Shown here: positions 11,586-13,633 of the stretch, in pieces | Layout: the number at the start of each line of letters is the position of its first letter | Position numbering within the stretch: position 1 is the stretch's first letter | Assembly: GCA_026392535.1 (NCBI GenBank) | Contig: JAPLBX010000079.1 | Location: 1 to 13,633, forward strand | DNA length: 13,633 nt | Origin: Actinomycetota bacterium | Lineage (GTDB): Bacteria; Actinomycetota; Actinomycetes; S36-B12; UBA5976 | Reading direction: 5' to 3' | Program-made: the position numbers and the translations under genes | The notes under the pieces: generated by a model | Seen by the model: the letters and a program-made list of their open reading frames with translations, nothing else | Database searches by the model: none | What the model was told of the DNA's origin: nothing

Positions 11586-13427
11586 ATGTGCGGAATCGTT
11601 GGATACGTAGGAAAGCAATCAGCCCTTGATGTGATCGTGGCTGGTTTGCGCCGACTTGAATATCGCGGTTATGACTCGGCCGGTGTGGCAGTAGTGGCAA
11701 ACGGAGTGATTGAAACCCGTAAAAAAGCTGGCAAACTCATTAATCTTGAAAACGAAATTGAATCAACGCCTCTAACTCAATCACACACTGGTATCGGTCA
11801 CACCCGCTGGGCAACCCACGGTGGGCCAACTGATCTAAATGCCCACCCACATTTGTCAGAAGACAAAAAAGTTGCTGTTATTCACAATGGCATCATTGAA
11901 AACTTTAGTGAGCTGCGCACAGAATTAATAGCAGCTGGCATCAAGTTGCAAAGTGATACCGACACCGAAGTTGTTGCGCACTTACTTTCTTCGATTTTGC
12001 CGAGTGTAAAAAATGACTTGGCAGAAGCAATGCGCAAAACCTGCGGCCGACTTCGCGGCGCTTTTACGTTAGTCGCAGCCCATGCAGATATCCCGGACCT
12101 AGTAGTAGGTGCCCGACGTAATTCGCCGTTGGTAGTTGGCCGCGGTGAAAATGAAAACTTTCTAGCTTCCGATGTGTCTGCTTTTATTGCTCACACCCGA
12201 AATGCAATTGAGCTTGGCCAAGACCAAGTGGTGGAGTTGCGCGCAGACTCAATTCGGGTAACAGATTTTGCAGGTAAAGAAGTTGCAGTTACCGAATATG
12301 AAGTTACCTGGGATGCAGCAGCCGCAGAAAAAGGTGGCTTTGACACTTTTATGTTGAAGGAAATTTCTGAACAACCGAAAGCGGTTGCTGACACTTTGCT
12401 TGGTCGCATCAAGAACAACCGAGTTGAACTCGATGAAATGAAATTCAGTGCCGATGAACTTCGTTCAGTTGATAAAATAATCATCACAGCCTGTGGCACT
12501 GCTTACCACTCAGGATTGATTGCTAAATACGCAATCGAACGATGGACCAGAGTTCCATGCGAAGTTGAACTTGCTAGCGAATTTCGTTACCGCGATCCGA
12601 TTTTGGATAAGAACACTTTAGTGATTGCGATTTCCCAATCTGGCGAAACCATGGACACCTTGATGGCAATCCGATATGCAAAAGAACAGGGAAGCCGCGT
12701 GCTTTCGATTTGCAACACGCAAGGGTCAACAATGCCGCGAGAAAGTGATGCGGTGATTTACACCCATGCTGGACCAGAAATAGCTGTAGCGTCGACTAAA
12801 GCCTTTTTGACCCAAGTAATTGCGGTTTACATGTTTGCACTTTTCTTGGCCCAGGTTCACGGATCAGAACTTGATCTTGAAGCCTTGGTGGGTGAAGTTG
12901 CAGATATGTCTGCAAAGGTTGATTTAGTGCTCGACACCATGCAGCCAGTTCGTGATTTAGCGAAGCAGTACATGAATGCCAGTTCGGTTCTGTTTATTGG
13001 CCGCCACGTTGGTTATCCAGTGGCACTTGAAGGTGCATTAAAACTTAAAGAGCTGGCTTACATGCATGCCGAAGGTTTTGCAGCTGGCGAACTTAAACAT
13101 GGCCCAATCGCTTTGCTTGAAGATGGACTCCCTGTTTTTGTGATTGTGCCATCACCAACTGATTCACCAGTACTACACGAAAAAATAGTTTCGAACATTC
13201 AAGAAGTTCGTGCGCGTGGTGCCCACACAATTGTGATTGCCCAAGAAGGTGACGAATCTGTTGTTCCATTCGCACATCACATAATTCGCATTCCTAAATG
13301 CCCTTCATTGTTGCAACCAGTAGTTGCAACTGTGCCATTGCAAGTATTTGCTTGCGAAATGGCAACTCTAAAAGGTTATGACGTAGATCAACCTCGAAAC
13401 CTAGCTAAATCCGTAACGGTGGAGTAG
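11586..13427 (+). CDS. glmS: Glutamine-fructose-6-phosphate aminotransferase (isomerizing)
   Basis: GlmS makes glucosamine-6-phosphate from fructose-6-phosphate and glutamine, the first and committed step of amino-sugar synthesis. The 613-residue protein starts 'MCGIVGYVG'. Removal of Met exposes the catalytic Cys of the class II glutaminase domain (about 1-230), with 'GHTRWATHG' (71-79), 'HNGIIENF' (100-107) and 'SDTDTE' (123-128). Two SIS sugar-isomerase domains follow: 'TACGTAYHSG' (301-310), 'SQSGETMDT' (350-358), 'STKAF' (403-407), and 'HAEGFAAGELKHGP' (494-507) with the catalytic E496. The family C-tail 'RNLAKSVTVE' is intact, with K608 as the Schiff-base lysine. All key residues are present. 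The gene is next to glmM, so two consecutive steps are encoded together. It converges on a minus-strand gene only 12 bp away. Confidence 0.98.
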   Translation: MCGIVGYVGKQSALDVIVAGLRRLEYRGYDSAGVAVVANGVIETRKKAGKLINLENEIESTPLTQSHTGIGHTRWATHGGPTDLNAHPHLSEDKKVAVIHNGIIENFSELRTELIAAGIKLQSDTDTEVVAHLLSSILPSVKNDLAEAMRKTCGRLRGAFTLVAAHADIPDLVVGARRNSPLVVGRGENENFLASDVSAFIAHTRNAIELGQDQVVELRADSIRVTDFAGKEVAVTEYEVTWDAAAAEKGGFDTFMLKEISEQPKAVADTLLGRIKNNRVELDEMKFSADELRSVDKIIITACGTAYHSGLIAKYAIERWTRVPCEVELASEFRYRDPILDKNTLVIAISQSGETMDTLMAIRYAKEQGSRVLSICNTQGSTMPRESDAVIYTHAGPEIAVASTKAFLTQVIAVYMFALFLAQVHGSELDLEALVGEVADMSAKVDLVLDTMQPVRDLAKQYMNASSVLFIGRHVGYPVALEGALKLKELAYMHAEGFAAGELKHGPIALLEDGLPVFVIVPSPTDSPVLHEKIVSNIQEVRARGAHTIVIAQEGDESVVPFAHHIIRIPKCPSLLQPVVATVPLQVFACEMATLKGYDVDQPRNLAKSVTVE

Positions 13428-13439
13428 CGGGAATTTAGG

Positions 13440-13633
13440 TTAAACGGGAGATGCAGATTTTTCCGTGATTTCATTTTCATTAATGACTAAGTCACTTTCC
13501 ACTGGAACACAAACCATATTCAAAGCCACAGTGCGCCCAAAAATATTCTGCTTGTTCGCGAAGTAATTATTCCGATTGAAATAGTAAGTAACATGCCAAT
13601 ACATTCGATATTTAAGATCCCAAAGCATTTGAA
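13440..13633 (-). CDS. C-terminal end of an unrecognised protein (partial)
   Basis: On the minus strand a frame is open from the window edge to a TAA at 13442-13440, giving at least 63 residues. I do not recognise the family. The fragment is rich in aromatic residues and asparagine ('YRMYWHVTYYFNRNNYF'), followed by a hydrophobic stretch ('TVALNMVCVPV') and an acidic, charged tail ending 'EKSASPV'. An ATG at 13628 occurs, but with only 5 bases left upstream the true start is probably outside the window. Convergent orientation with glmS over 12 bp, without a clear shared terminator, supports a real gene end here. It could be an enzyme or a membrane-associated protein; nothing more can be said. 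Confidence 0.5.
   Translation of the reverse strand, partial: QMLWDLKYRMYWHVTYYFNRNNYFANKQNIFGRTVALNMVCVPVESDLVINENEITEKSASPV

Noticed and set aside
1..13633. CRISPR arrays, insertion sequences, integrases, attachment sites or an origin of replication
   Set aside because: No spaced direct repeats, transposase or integrase motifs, tRNA-associated repeats or DnaA-box clusters were seen by eye on either strand.

Overview
This is a chromosomal window from a moderately AT-rich actinobacterium. The evidence is gene order (map-infA-rpmJ-rpsM-rpsK-rpsD-rpoA-rplQ-truA, then rplM-rpsI-glmM-glmS), an RNA polymerase alpha of actinobacterial type, Ala/Glu/Lys-rich extensions on L17 and S9, and apparently leaderless genes with TANNNT boxes 7-9 nt before the ATG. 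The low G+C and compact spacing suggest a streamlined aquatic lineage such as the acI/Nanopelagicales group. That placement is an inference, not a proof.

Region 1 (1-1128): the end of an exported-looking fibronectin type III protein, then methionine aminopeptidase. Region 2 (1129-5948): a translation and transcription operon of infA, rpmJ, rpsM, rpsK, rpsD, rpoA, rplQ and truA. Its gaps are structured. A four-way-junction RNA precedes rpsM, three hairpins lie between rpsD and rpoA, a hairpin presents the rpoA stop codon, and a terminator-like hairpin sits inside the start of truA. Region 3 (5948-9188): an ABC-F ATPase overlapping truA by one base, then a two-gene cassette of a small secreted two-cysteine protein and a Ser-His (SipW/ER-type) signal peptidase with extra membrane segments and a C-terminal domain. 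Region 4 (9189-10190): rplM and rpsI with a clear promoter, leader and terminator. Region 5 (10200-13427): glmM and glmS, two enzymes of UDP-GlcNAc synthesis. A convergent minus-strand gene fragment ends the window.

Three points deserve most attention. The structured RNA upstream of rpsM (1743-1839) looks like an autogenous ribosomal-protein leader, in the position of the E. coli alpha-operon leader but built differently. The L13 gene appears to have lost the codons for its first ~31 residues, with the ribosome binding site joined directly to codon ~31; this is masked because the frame stays open upstream by chance. The secreted protein plus private signal peptidase pair looks like a minimal TasA/SipW-like export cassette. 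The remaining genes are ordinary housekeeping genes with intact motifs.
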